5,990 nucleotides of DNA from Peptostreptococcaceae bacterium. GTDB taxonomy: Bacteria; Bacillota_A; Clostridia; Peptostreptococcales; Anaerovoracaceae. The number at the start of each line of letters is the position of its first letter. Position 1 is the first letter of the stretch. This document shows positions 5,850-5,990 of this stretch, piece by piece. The position numbers were made by a program, and so were the translations under genes. Below the pieces are notes generated by a model. It ran no database searches. It was not told where the DNA came from and worked only from the letters and a program-made list of their open reading frames with translations. Location: positions 1 to 5,990 of the forward strand of contig JAENWH010000132.1 in assembly GCA_016650135.1 (NCBI GenBank). Direction: 5' to 3'.

Positions 5850-5861
5850 AAGGAGAACACC

Positions 5862-5990
5862 TTGAAAAAGCTTGGATTATATTTGCATATTCCATTTTGT
5901 ATGAAAAAATGTTTGTACTGTGATTTTCTGTCTTTTCCAGATGCCAGCACAGAGATCCAAAATGATTATATGAAAATGCTCATTCAAGAA
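5862..5990 (+). CDS. hemW: HemW (radical SAM heme chaperone, HemN-like), N-terminal part
   Basis: The first 43 residues are visible: LGLYLHIPFC near the start, followed by the radical-SAM CxxxCxxC motif (C13, C17, C20, in PFCMKKCLYCDF). These cysteines hold the 4Fe-4S cluster that cleaves S-adenosylmethionine. HIPFCxxxCxYCDF is characteristic of the HemN/HemW family; the position after lepA makes it HemW, a heme-binding chaperone for respiratory enzymes, rather than coproporphyrinogen dehydrogenase HemN. The start chosen is TTG 5862, because AGGAG (5851-5855) lies 6 bases upstream and LepA-like scar sequence precedes it. The frame is open upstream to 5646 through the two lepA scars, so automatic callers may wrongly extend the start. 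The gene continues beyond the window, where hrcA-grpE-dnaK commonly follow in related genomes. Confidence 0.93.
   Translation, partial: MKKLGLYLHIPFCMKKCLYCDFLSFPDASTEIQNDYMKMLIQE

Noticed and set aside
5765..5950. Reverse-strand gene with repeated SSYLST peptide
   Set aside because: The repeat is just the antisense of the two lepA tail copies, and the frame overlaps the start of hemW.

Overview
The window comes from a low-GC Gram-positive bacterium, most likely a member of the Clostridia. The flanks carry the end of lepA and the start of hemW, a housekeeping gene order common in Firmicutes and usually followed by hrcA-grpE-dnaK. Ribosome binding sites are strong and purine-rich, and the terminators and promoters look Gram-positive. 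The species cannot be read from the sequence.

Layout. Positions 2-142 encode the last 46 residues of LepA, followed by a good intrinsic terminator (169-205). Positions 5862-5990 encode the first 43 residues of HemW. Between them lies about 5.7 kb of clearly more AT-rich accessory DNA, all genes on the plus strand. In order it holds: a small gene interrupted by an in-frame stop (454-798); a long palindrome (843-928); a Cas12f1-family RNA-guided nuclease (1036-2310); a structured RNA directly behind it that looks like a naturally fused guide RNA (2311 to about 2481); a large DUF4365-type protein with a predicted nuclease domain (2727-4685); and a protein with two N-terminal membrane segments (4789-5490). 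Just before hemW are two tandem, diverged copies of the lepA 3' end (5757-5849), in the same frame as hemW. These look like scars of repeated integration at the end of lepA. No integrase, transposase A, cas1, cas2 or recognisable CRISPR array is present.

Reading. The region is best read as an accessory, probably defence-related, island at a lepA-hemW integration hotspot. The most interesting part is the Cas12f1-like effector. All three RuvC catalytic acids and the four zinc-finger cysteines are present. The RNA behind it keeps the stem-loop order I recall for the AsCas12f1 guide scaffold. Where a tracrRNA would pair with a CRISPR repeat, it has one closed 10-bp hairpin with a 4-base loop, and the next bases would be the guide. 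This suggests a one-guide, array-less Cas12f system, intermediate in form between transposon TnpB/omega-RNA and type V-F CRISPR. The DUF4365 and two-TM genes may form a second defence unit. That functional link is inference.
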